Source: Allobosea sp. (GTDB taxonomy: Bacteria; Pseudomonadota; Alphaproteobacteria; Rhizobiales; Beijerinckiaceae). Taken from it: a stretch of DNA of 64,000 nt. Shown here one piece after another: positions 41,839 to 48,773 of the stretch. The DNA lies in contig JAAEQB010000075.1 of the NCBI GenBank assembly GCA_024231975.1, forward strand, positions 62,001 through 126,000. Reading direction: 5' to 3'. A program made the translations under genes and the position numbers. Below the pieces are notes generated by a model that was given only the letters and a program-made list of their open reading frames with translations, made no database searches and was not told the origin of the DNA. Position 1 is the stretch's first letter; every line of letters begins with the position of its first letter.

Positions 41839-43529
41839 GCCAGAGCCTCGATACGTTCCGCCGCGCCTTCGCCAAACCCCTTATGGCGGGGCAGTGGCTG
41901 CTGGTGCCGGTGACCTGCGCCGTCGGCTGGCTCGCCGGCCACCCGGCGCTGCTCGCGATCGGGCTGGCCTCGACGCTGCTCGCCGCCGCCACCCTGCTGG
42001 CCTGGCGCTCGGACGGGATCGGCCTGCCGACCCGTGTGATCTCGACCATCGCGATCAACGGGCAGGTGGCGCTGCTGGTCTTCGCCGCCGAGGGCACGCG
42101 CTACCAGATCGACATGCACATGGCCTTCTTCGCCGCGCTCGCGGTGATGACGGCGTGGTGCTGCTGGCGCTCGATCCTGGCTGCGACGGTGGTCGTGGCT
42201 GTGCATCACCTCGTGCTCAACTTCGCCTATCCGGCGGCGGTGTTCCCCGATGGCAGCGAGTTCGCCCGCGTCGTCGTTCACGCCGTCATCCTGCTGGCCG
42301 AAGCTGGAGCGCTGATCTGGATCGCACAGCGGCTGGCGGCGGCTCTCAGCCAGGCCGACGAGGCGGCGTCGACGGCCCTGGCCAATCAGGAGCGCGCGGA
42401 GACGCTCCGGCATGAGGGCGAGGCGAGCGAGGTCGAGCGGGCCGCGGTTGAAGCGCATCTGCTCGAAGCCGTCGCCGGCGTCGTCGATGCGGCCAAGCGC
42501 GGCGATTTCTCGGCCCGGACCGTCCGCACCGACGATCTCGGCCGATTCAGTGCGCTGGTGAGCGGCATCGACGAGCTGACGCAGGCTTGTGAATCCTTCC
42601 TTGACGAGGCCGATCACGCGCTCTCGGCGCTGGCCGATGGCGATCTGAGCGTGCGGATGTCGACCGGCTTCGAGGGGCGGCTCGCCGCCGTTGCCGGCAA
42701 CTTCAACCGCTCCGCCGAGGCGCTCGCCGGAGCGCTGGCGGCCGTGGCTGACAATGCCGCGCAGACGCGCAGCGCTGCCGACGATATCCTCTCCGCGACG
42801 CTCGACCTGTCACAGCGAGGGCAGAGCCAGGCCAATGCGCTGCAGGACACGTCCAGCGTCGTCGAGGAGATCGCGGCGACAGTGCGCCAGACCTCCGGCA
42901 TCGTCCAGGCTGCCGCGCGCAAGGCGCGCTCGACCGCCGACGATGCCGGGGCGGGCGTCGCAGTGGCGGGACGCGCGGTCGAGGCGATCGACAGGATCGA
43001 CCAGCAGGCGCGCCGGATCGTCGACATCGTCGAGGTCATGGACGGGCTCGCCTTCCAGACCAATCTGCTGGCGCTGAACGCCTCGGTCGAGGCGGCGCGA
43101 GCCGGCGAGGGCGGGCGCGGCTTCGCTGTGGTCGCGACCGAGGTCCGCCGGCTCGCCCAGCAATCGGCGGATGCGGCGCGCGACGTGCGTGCGCTGATCA
43201 GCGAGACCAAGATCCATGTCGACGAAGGTGTGAAGCTGGTGCGCGCGGCCGGTGCCAGCCTTAATGCGATCTCCGGCGAGGTCGAGGAGGTCGCGCAGGC
43301 CTTCGGCGAGATCAGCCAGGCGACGGCCGAGCAATCGCAGGGCGTCGGCGCGATCGAGCGGGCGCTGGTCGAGATCGACGCCGCCACGCAGGATAACGCC
43401 CAGGCGGCGGAACGCACTGCTGCTGCCGGGCGCGGCATGGCCGAGGCGGCCGAGGCTGTGGCGAGGCTGGCGGGTGGTTTCCGGCTCGACGGTTCGGAGG
43501 CGGGTGCTGGACTGCGCCGAGCGGCCTGA
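41835..43529 (+). CDS. Methyl-accepting chemotaxis protein with polytopic membrane sensor
   Basis: A 564-residue chemoreceptor. Instead of a periplasmic domain between two helices, the first 170 residues form about six helices with conserved-looking polar residues in the membrane (Asp93, His95, His124, His125). A HAMP-like region follows (about 215-285), then the signalling domain with the hairpin tip around VMDGLAFQTNLLALNASVEA and RAGEGGRGFAVVATEVRRLA. The C-terminus lacks an obvious CheR-tethering pentapeptide. It presumably senses a membrane or small diffusible signal. Confidence 0.88.
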   Translation: MSQSLDTFRRAFAKPLMAGQWLLVPVTCAVGWLAGHPALLAIGLASTLLAAATLLAWRSDGIGLPTRVISTIAINGQVALLVFAAEGTRYQIDMHMAFFAALAVMTAWCCWRSILAATVVVAVHHLVLNFAYPAAVFPDGSEFARVVVHAVILLAEAGALIWIAQRLAAALSQADEAASTALANQERAETLRHEGEASEVERAAVEAHLLEAVAGVVDAAKRGDFSARTVRTDDLGRFSALVSGIDELTQACESFLDEADHALSALADGDLSVRMSTGFEGRLAAVAGNFNRSAEALAGALAAVADNAAQTRSAADDILSATLDLSQRGQSQANALQDTSSVVEEIAATVRQTSGIVQAAARKARSTADDAGAGVAVAGRAVEAIDRIDQQARRIVDIVEVMDGLAFQTNLLALNASVEAARAGEGGRGFAVVATEVRRLAQQSADAARDVRALISETKIHVDEGVKLVRAAGASLNAISGEVEEVAQAFGEISQATAEQSQGVGAIERALVEIDAATQDNAQAAERTAAAGRGMAEAAEAVARLAGGFRLDGSEAGAGLRRAA

Positions 43530-43540
43530 CCGCGTCGCGC

Positions 43541-44428
43541 TCAGAACCCGATCGCGGCGCCGTTCCAGCGCAGCAGGCGTGCCGGCAGCTCCAGCCGCAT
43601 CAGGTCCTCGCCGACGATGAGCGGCCCGTCATAGCCGCCCTCCCGGATCTCGGCGAAAAGCGCGGCCGTATCGGCTCCCGGCGGAACGAGATGGGTCAGC
43701 GCCAGCGTCTTGACGCCGGCGCGCTTCGCCAAGCCCGCCACCACCGCTGGCGTCATATGATAGCTCTGGACCGAGGCCACCGTTTCGGCCGAGCGCACGC
43801 CGGCGGCGATCGGCATCTGGCTGTCGATGAAGACCTCGCAGACCAGCAGGCCGCAGCCCTCAGCAGCCTGTTCGAGCGAAGGCGTCAGGCAGGTGTCGCC
43901 GGAGAACACGATGCGGCTGCCATTGACCGAGAGCGCGAGCCCGAAAGCCGGCTCGACCGGCCTGTGATCGACGAGGAAGGCGTCGATCGCGAGGGCGCCG
44001 AGCCCGGATACCGGGCCTTCGCGCAGCTCCTCGAACTCGACCTCCAGGCCGGTCGCATCAGGGCGCTTCTCGAAGGCGATGCGCAAGGCGCGCTCGCGGG
44101 CGAAGGCCTCGTACTGGCCGCGCATATTGGCGAGCGCCGGTGCAGGCGCGAGCACCCGCCAGGGCCGGTTGCGGCCCTGATGCCAGGACGAGACGATCAG
44201 CTGGTAGAAATCGACCAGATGGTCGGAATGCTCATGGGTGACGATGAGCGCGTCGATCTGCACCCCGGCATGGCCGGCAGCGACGAGGCGCTGGCTGACG
44301 CCGGAGCCGCAATCGATGAGGAGCTTGCGGCCGCCGGCCTCGACGAGATGGGAGGGGCCGGCGCGGCGCAGGCTGACCGGCGGGGCGCCGCTGCCGAGGA
44401 AGGTGAAGGCGAGGTCGGTCGTTGTCAC
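43541..44428 (-). CDS. MBL-fold metallo-hydrolase
   Basis: A 295-residue metallo-beta-lactamase-fold hydrolase. The metal motif is THEHSDH (HxHxDH), with further ligands in SGDTCLTPSL and the C-terminal LTHLVPPG. The layout resembles RNase Z-like or lactonase-like members, but the exosite of true RNase Z is not evident. The start is GTG at 44428 behind a GGGAGG site. The substrate is unknown. Confidence 0.85.
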   Translation of the reverse strand: MTTTDLAFTFLGSGAPPVSLRRAGPSHLVEAGGRKLLIDCGSGVSQRLVAAGHAGVQIDALIVTHEHSDHLVDFYQLIVSSWHQGRNRPWRVLAPAPALANMRGQYEAFARERALRIAFEKRPDATGLEVEFEELREGPVSGLGALAIDAFLVDHRPVEPAFGLALSVNGSRIVFSGDTCLTPSLEQAAEGCGLLVCEVFIDSQMPIAAGVRSAETVASVQSYHMTPAVVAGLAKRAGVKTLALTHLVPPGADTAALFAEIREGGYDGPLIVGEDLMRLELPARLLRWNGAAIGF

Positions 44429-44462
44429 TGTCGCTCGCCTCCCCCCCCTTTTGCGTGTCGGC

Positions 44463-45179
44463 TCAGTAGCCGCCGTCGTCGTCCTCGTCGGCCGGGCGCT
44501 TGAGCTGCTTCAGCTTGGCGAAGACCGAATCGACGTCGATCTTCTCTTCGTCCTGCCGCTTCGGCCGGCTCATGTCGGCGAAGGGCTGCGAGGCCGGCGC
44601 CGGCTCTGGCGCGGTGGTCTCCTCGGCCGGGAGCAAGGTCGAGCCGGTGTTCTGCAGGACCATGGCCGGACGCTCCTTGGCGGCGCGGGCCACCTCGAAG
44701 TCGAGATCGATCTGCGAGGTCAGGCCGAGGCTGACCGGGTCGATCGGTTGCAGCTGCTGGGTGTTCCAGTGCGTGCGGTCGCGGATCTGGGCGATCGTCG
44801 TCTTGGTCGTGCCGATCAGGCGGATGATCTGCGCGTCCTTGAGCTCGGGATGGTTGCGCAGCAGCCAGAGAATCGCGTTCGGGCGGTCCTGGCGCTTCGA
44901 GACCGGGGTGTAGCGCGGGCCCTTGGTGCGCTTGATCTCCGGCACCTTGACCTTGCGCTCGGCCAGCTTGAGCTGGTGCGCCGGGTTCTTGGCGGCGCGC
45001 TCGAGCTCCTCGCGGGTGAGCTGGCCGGAGGTGATCGGGTCGAGGCCCTTGATGCCGGCTGCAACCTCGCCATCGGCGATGCCGCGCACTTCCAGCGGAT
45101 GCAGTTTGCAGAACTCGGCGATCTGCTCGAAGGTCAGCGAGGTGTTCTCGACCAGCCAGACCGCAGTGGCTTTCGGCAT
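44463..45179 (-). CDS. trcR: DUF1013/TrcR-type cell-cycle regulator
   Basis: A 238-residue protein of the DUF1013 family, found only in alphaproteobacteria and named TrcR as a cell-cycle transcription regulator. The N-terminal PKATAVWLVENTSLTFEQIA and the central IIRLIGTTKTTIAQIRDRTHWN form HTH-like regions. The C-terminus is acidic and disordered (ADEDDDGGY). The ATG at 45179 matches the usual MPKATAVWLV start. It lies near rcdA, another cell-cycle gene, though on the other strand. Confidence 0.8.
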   Translation of the reverse strand: MPKATAVWLVENTSLTFEQIAEFCKLHPLEVRGIADGEVAAGIKGLDPITSGQLTREELERAAKNPAHQLKLAERKVKVPEIKRTKGPRYTPVSKRQDRPNAILWLLRNHPELKDAQIIRLIGTTKTTIAQIRDRTHWNTQQLQPIDPVSLGLTSQIDLDFEVARAAKERPAMVLQNTGSTLLPAEETTAPEPAPASQPFADMSRPKRQDEEKIDVDSVFAKLKQLKRPADEDDDGGY

Positions 45180-45336
45180 CAGCGGCGTTTGTGACACGGG
45201 CCGTCTCCTGGAATGTCGCGGGCAATAGCTCTCAGGCGCAGACCGGCCGCCCCGGCCGGTCATCCAAATCATCGACGATGAGGAGGATGGCGCCTTATAG
45301 GCAAAGCCGGGATGGCTGTCCAATCAATCCGATAGC

Positions 45337-46335
45337 TCAGACCACCAGCACGATCTTGCCGATATGGGCGTTGCTCTCCATCAGCCGGTGGGCTTCGGCC
45401 GCCTGCGCCAGCGGGAAGCGGGCGTGGATCACCGGCTTGCAGCGCCCTTCGGTCAGCAGCGGCCAGACCTTCTCTTCGAGCTCGCGCGCGATGGCCGCCT
45501 TTTCGGCGATGGTGCGCGGGCGCAGAGTCGAGCCAGTATGGGTCAGGCGCTTCAGCATCAGGCGGCTGAAATTGACCTCGGCCTTCGGCCCATTGAGGAA
45601 GGCGATCTGGACGATGCGGCCGCTCTCTGCGGCGGCGTCGTAATTGCGGTTGATGTAGTCGCCGCCAACCATGTCGAGGATCAGGTTGACGCCGCGCCCG
45701 CCGGTCGCGGCCTTCGCCGCCGCGACGAAATCCTCGGTGCGGTAGTTGATGGCGTGATCGGCGCCGAGGTCCCGGCAGGCGGCGCATTTTTCGTCCGATC
45801 CCGCGGTCGCCAGCACGGTCGCGCCGAAGGCCTTGGCGAGCTGGATCGCCGTGGTGCCGATGCCGGAGGTGCCGCCATGCACCATGAAGCTCTCGCCCTT
45901 CTTCAGCCCGCCACGCTGGAAGACATTGGTCCAGACGGTGAAATAGGTCTCCGGAAGCGCGCCGGCTTGCTCCAGCGACAGTCCGGAGGGAATCGGTAGG
46001 GCATTGTCCTCATGGACCACCGCGTACTCGGCGTAGCCGCCGCCCGCGACGAGCGCGCAGACCTGATCGCCGACCTCATAGCGCGACACGCCTTCACCGA
46101 GCGCGACGATCCGGCCGGCGATCTCCAGTCCGGGAATGTCGGAAGCGCCCGGAGGTGGGGCATAGCCACCCATGCGCTGCAAGACGTCGGGCCGGTTGAC
46201 GCCGGCAACCGCGACATGGACCAGGACCTGGCCGGGACCGGGCTGCGGCACCGGGCGCTGCTGCGGGTTCAAGACTTCCGGGCCGCCGGGGGTATCGAAA
46301 CCGATGGCGGTCATGGTCTGGGGCAGGGTAGTCAT
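45337..46335 (-). CDS. NAD(P)H-quinone oxidoreductase, zinc-type MDR family
   Basis: A 332-residue medium-chain dehydrogenase/reductase of the quinone oxidoreductase (PIG3/TIGR02824) group. VAVAGVNRPDVLQRMGGY and PGLEIAGRIVALGEGV form the catalytic domain, and MVHGGTSGIGTTAIQLAKAFG is the NADPH loop. Zinc ligands are absent, as in true quinone reductases. The start at 46335 is the first ATG of MTTLPQTM; an internal one at 46314 is possible. Confidence 0.9.
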   Translation of the reverse strand: MTTLPQTMTAIGFDTPGGPEVLNPQQRPVPQPGPGQVLVHVAVAGVNRPDVLQRMGGYAPPPGASDIPGLEIAGRIVALGEGVSRYEVGDQVCALVAGGGYAEYAVVHEDNALPIPSGLSLEQAGALPETYFTVWTNVFQRGGLKKGESFMVHGGTSGIGTTAIQLAKAFGATVLATAGSDEKCAACRDLGADHAINYRTEDFVAAAKAATGGRGVNLILDMVGGDYINRNYDAAAESGRIVQIAFLNGPKAEVNFSRLMLKRLTHTGSTLRPRTIAEKAAIARELEEKVWPLLTEGRCKPVIHARFPLAQAAEAHRLMESNAHIGKIVLVV

Positions 46336-46411
46336 GCAGCGTCTCCTCGCCTGTGGTCTCAGCGCTCCTGTCCGATTAAGCTCCCGCGCTCCGAGGATGC
46401 AAGGCGAGGCT

Positions 46412-46612
46412 ATGATGGCTGGATTTCTCGACGACGACCGTCCGGTGCCGAAGCGGGCCCATGAGATCGGGCAGGACCTGTCGCAACTCTCCGTCGCCGA
46501 GCTCGGCGAGCGCATCGCTCTGCTGGAAGCGGAGATCGAGCGGCTGAAGGAAGCGCGCGAGAAGAAGTCCGCATCGCGTTCCGCCGCCGACTCCTTCTTC
46601 AAAAAGGCCTGA
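46412..46612 (+). CDS. DUF1192 small protein
   Basis: A 66-residue protein. MAGFLDDDRPVPKRAHEIGQ and LSVAELGERIALLEAEIERL match DUF1192, a short coiled-coil family conserved in Hyphomicrobiales, with the ending SAADSFFKKA. It is divergent from the quinone oxidoreductase gene. Two adjacent ATG codons (46412 and 46415) could start it. Function unknown. Confidence 0.85.
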   Translation: MMAGFLDDDRPVPKRAHEIGQDLSQLSVAELGERIALLEAEIERLKEAREKKSASRSAADSFFKKA

Positions 46613-46911
46613 GGCGAAACCGCGGCGGTCAACAGCTATCGGGAGCGCCGCGGTCATTCTGGAAGCGATGAGTCCTTCCTGCCACGCGACAAGATGCGCC
46701 AGCGGATGAACGGATATTCATCTTCGCAGAGCGGGCCGAAGCACCTATCCTGAGGACGTGGACAGAAGGCGGCCGAATGCCGCCCGCCCGCGCCGACGCA
46801 ATGTCTCGGCGGGCGCCACTTTCGACAAAGACGGCAGGTGGAAACGAAGCCGAGCGGCAGCCTTGGTGCTGCGCGCGGTTGTGCGCCTGCCTTTCGACAG
46901 GAGACAAGACG

Positions 46912-47208
46912 ATGCGCTTCGTCGCACTCGCCATGGCTTTGCTCGCCGCAACGCCCGCCATCGCCGTGGAGGATACCGCCCGGATCGGGCTGCGCGAGGA
47001 TGGCGGCAAGCCGCTCGCCGCCTTCCAGCTGCGCTGGCCGCAGACCGTCGTGATCATGCAGGCGCCGGTCACGGTGCTCGGCGGCCACAGCATCGAGATT
47101 CGGCGCGAGATCGCGCCCAGCGTCAGCCTGGGGGGCACCTATCGCTATTCGCTCGGCGAGCGCTTCGTCAGCGAGCGTTTCGGCCTGAAGCTGACGGTGA
47201 CGCGCTGA
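46912..47208 (+). CDS. Small predicted periplasmic protein
   Basis: A 98-residue protein with a Sec signal peptide (RFVALAMALLAATPAIAVE) and a short beta-rich mature domain (GGTYRYSLGERFVSERFG). The ATG at 46912 has AGGAG upstream. I recognise no family. It lies ahead of the CtrA-box/small-RNA region. Confidence 0.65.
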   Translation: MRFVALAMALLAATPAIAVEDTARIGLREDGGKPLAAFQLRWPQTVVIMQAPVTVLGGHSIEIRREIAPSVSLGGTYRYSLGERFVSERFGLKLTVTR

Positions 47209-47259
47209 GGAAACGAAGTGCGTCAGGATCGTTCGAATTTGTCGCGTTTTCGGGCGGCG

Positions 47260-47274
47260 TTAACGCTCGCTTAA
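47260..47274. promoter_or_regulatory. CtrA-type box (full match)
   Basis: TTAACGCTCGCTTAA is a perfect TTAA-N7-TTAA, the consensus of the alphaproteobacterial cell-cycle regulator CtrA. It sits just ahead of the candidate small RNA and about 300 bases before rcdA. Confidence 0.6.
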
Positions 47275-47296
47275 CGATTCCGAATTATGAATCGCA

Positions 47297-47390
47297 TCAT
47301 CCAGTTTGTCTGGATGTCGAGTGGCTCCTGCCCACTCTGTTTGACGCCTCCCTGTTGACCTTCGAGCCGCCTTCGGGGCGGCTCTTTTTT
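47297..47390 (+). ncRNA. Candidate trans-acting small RNA
   Basis: About 94 bases with three consecutive hairpins: CATCCAG-TTTGT-CTGGATG (47298-47316), GAGTGG-CTCCTGC-CCACTC (47319-47337) and the terminator stem GAGCCGCC/GGCGGCTC with a T run (47364-47390). The second loop (CTCCTGC) and the linker (GCCTCCC) expose anti-Shine-Dalgarno-like pyrimidine sequence, as in rhizobial alpha-r small RNAs. The CtrA box at 47260-47274 is suitably placed for its promoter. The 5' end is estimated; no transcript evidence is available here. Confidence 0.45.
47364..47390 (+). terminator. Rho-independent terminator in the rcdA upstream region
   Basis: GAGCCGCC/GGCGGCTC stem followed by six T. It ends a transcript that must start after 47208, since the nearest gene stops 155 bases upstream. 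Confidence 0.85.
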
Positions 47391-47456
47391 GGTCTGGTGC
47401 CCGGATTAGCGGGCAGGGCGGGGGCGTCGCCGGGCCGGACCATGGCACCGTTAACC

Positions 47457-47471
47457 TTAATGATACGTTAC
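47457..47471. promoter_or_regulatory. CtrA-like box upstream of rcdA
   Basis: TTAATGATACGTTAC matches TTAA-N7-TTAA with one mismatch and is preceded by a further TTAACC (47451). It lies about 100 bases before the rcdA start. In Caulobacter, rcdA is a CtrA-activated gene. Confidence 0.5.
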
Positions 47472-47571
47472 CGCGGCGCCGATAATGCGATGGCGTTATC
47501 CTTGCGATGTCCCGGCCAGTCCGGCGTCGCGTCTCTCGATCGCGCGCCATTGTGCCGATTGGAGACATGGG

Positions 47572-48099
47572 ATGACCGATTTGACGATGCTGAGGCCCGA
47601 GGCCGAGGACGGCGCGATCTCGTTCGCGCGCGGCTTCGTCAAGTCCGACGCGTTCATGCAGCTGTTCCGCGAGGGGATGGGGCTGGTCGAAGCCACCGCC
47701 TCCTATCTCGACGGGGATGGGCGAGCCGAATCGGCGGCGCTGCCGCGCGAGGTCTCGCTGACCTATGCGACCGAGAGCATGCGCCTGACGACGCGGCTGA
47801 TGCAGATCGCTTCCTGGCTGCTGGTGCAGCGCGCCGTCGCAGAGGGCGAGATGAGCGCCGAGCAGGCGCGCAACGAGCACAACAAGGTCCGCATCGCCGA
47901 GCCGATGCTGCAGCCGAGCAGCGCCGAGGCGGCGCGCCTGCCGCAGCGCCTGCGCGATCTGATCGCCCACTCGGTCCGCCTGCAGGAGCGCATCCGCAAT
48001 CTCGACGCGCAGATGTCGGGCGCCGTTCGCCCGGCTCCGGTGAATCCGGTGCGCGGCCAGATCGAGAGCCTGCAGGCCCGGCTCGGCCTGCTGCGCTGA
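47572..48099 (+). CDS. rcdA: RcdA-like (DUF1465) regulator of CtrA degradation
   Basis: A 175-residue DUF1465 protein. SDAFMQLFREGMGLVEATAS, ATESMRLTTRLMQIASWLLVQRAV (read as two adjoining blocks, about residues 63-86) and LIAHSVRLQERIRNLDAQM form the three-helix bundle of Caulobacter RcdA. RcdA is an adaptor that, with CpdR and PopA, delivers CtrA to the ClpXP protease during the cell cycle. The ATG at 47572 follows GGAG. CtrA-type boxes upstream fit the feedback known in Caulobacter. Confidence 0.75.
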   Translation: MTDLTMLRPEAEDGAISFARGFVKSDAFMQLFREGMGLVEATASYLDGDGRAESAALPREVSLTYATESMRLTTRLMQIASWLLVQRAVAEGEMSAEQARNEHNKVRIAEPMLQPSSAEAARLPQRLRDLIAHSVRLQERIRNLDAQMSGAVRPAPVNPVRGQIESLQARLGLLR

Positions 48100-48110
48100 C
48101 TTCCTGTGGC

Positions 48111-48289
48111 GTCATGCTCGGGCTATCCCCTCTCCCCTTGCGGGAGAGGGTCAGGGTGAGGGGGCGCGCGACGCCGATCGTCAGCCATGCTCCGAACTTT
48201 CAAGATCGGCGCGACCCCTCATCCGTCTCGGCTTCGCCGAGCCACCTTCTCCCGCAGGGGGAGAAGGAAAGGCTCCGCCCGAGAATGAC
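48111..48289. repeat. Nested repeat: RIME-like element C inside a GTCATGCTCGGGC-ended element
   Basis: The outer ends are GTCATGCTCGGGC (48111-48123) and GCCCGAGAATGAC (48277-48289), an inverted pair with one mismatch. They are identical to the ends of the element at 52605-52710. Between them (48124-48268) is a RIME-like palindrome with CCTCTCCCCTTGCGGGAGAGG on the left and CACCTTCTCCCGC on the right. Confidence 0.7.
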
Positions 48290-48327
48290 GGCAAGTCTGA
48301 CCGCGGCCTATCGTCGCCATCAACGCA

Positions 48328-48355
48328 AAAAGCCCGGCCGCGAGGCCGGGCTTTT
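48328..48355. terminator. Bidirectional terminator of rpmE
   Basis: A 12-bp stem, AAAAGCCCGGCC/GGCCGGGCTTTT, with a GCGA loop. T runs occur on both strands. It ends rpmE on the minus strand and can stop plus-strand transcripts from rcdA. Confidence 0.9.
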
Positions 48356-48395
48356 CTGTTGCAGCCGCGGCCCGAAAGTGCCGCGAAAACGCGAA

Positions 48396-48629
48396 TTACT
48401 TCTTGCCGAGGGCGCCCAGCGCGCCGAAACGCGAGTTGAAGCGCGAGACGCGGCCGCCGCGGTCCAGCATATGCTGGGTGCCGCCGGTCCAGGCCGGGTG
48501 GGTCTTCGGGTCGATGTCGAGGTTGAGGGTGTCACCCTCCTTGCCCAGCGTCGAACGCGTGAAGTATTCGGTGCCATCGGTCATGACGACCTTGATGGTG
48601 TGGTAGTCGGGATGAATGCCGGTCTTCAT
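48396..48629 (-). CDS. rpmE: 50S ribosomal protein L31
   Basis: A 77-residue large-subunit protein. MKTGIHPDYHTIKVVMTDG, STLGKEGDTLNLDIDPKTHPAW (adjoining blocks) and GGRVSRFNSRFG are typical of alphaproteobacterial L31. It has no cysteine, so the zinc-binding CxxC motif of type A is absent. The ATG at 48629 is chosen over the longer frame from 48695, which would add 22 unrelated residues. Confidence 0.95.
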   Translation of the reverse strand: MKTGIHPDYHTIKVVMTDGTEYFTRSTLGKEGDTLNLDIDPKTHPAWTGGTQHMLDRGGRVSRFNSRFGALGALGKK

Positions 48630-48773
48630 GGCGAAATCCTCAATTCGAAAAGCGGGCGGCCGGAACTCGGCGCGCATCGCCGGCTCTTCGAACAATTCGT
48701 ATGAGCCTGTCGTGAAGTGGGCTGCCCATAGCGCAGCCGCGGCGACGGTGCAAGCTTTTCAGGACGAGTGAGC

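Larger units (their letters stand above)
47209..47571. other. Regulatory intergenic region upstream of rcdA
   Basis: A 363-base non-coding stretch. In order it holds a CtrA-like box (47260-47274), a -10-like TATGAAT (about 47286), three hairpins ending in a strong terminator (47298-47390), a second near-consensus CtrA box (47457-47471) and the leader of rcdA. Confidence 0.7.

Noticed and set aside
46613..46911. Minus-strand genes between DUF1192 and the small secreted protein
   Set aside because: Candidate frames overlap known genes and encode Arg/Pro/Ser-rich sequence without a domain. Only a hairpin (46619-46654) is visible.
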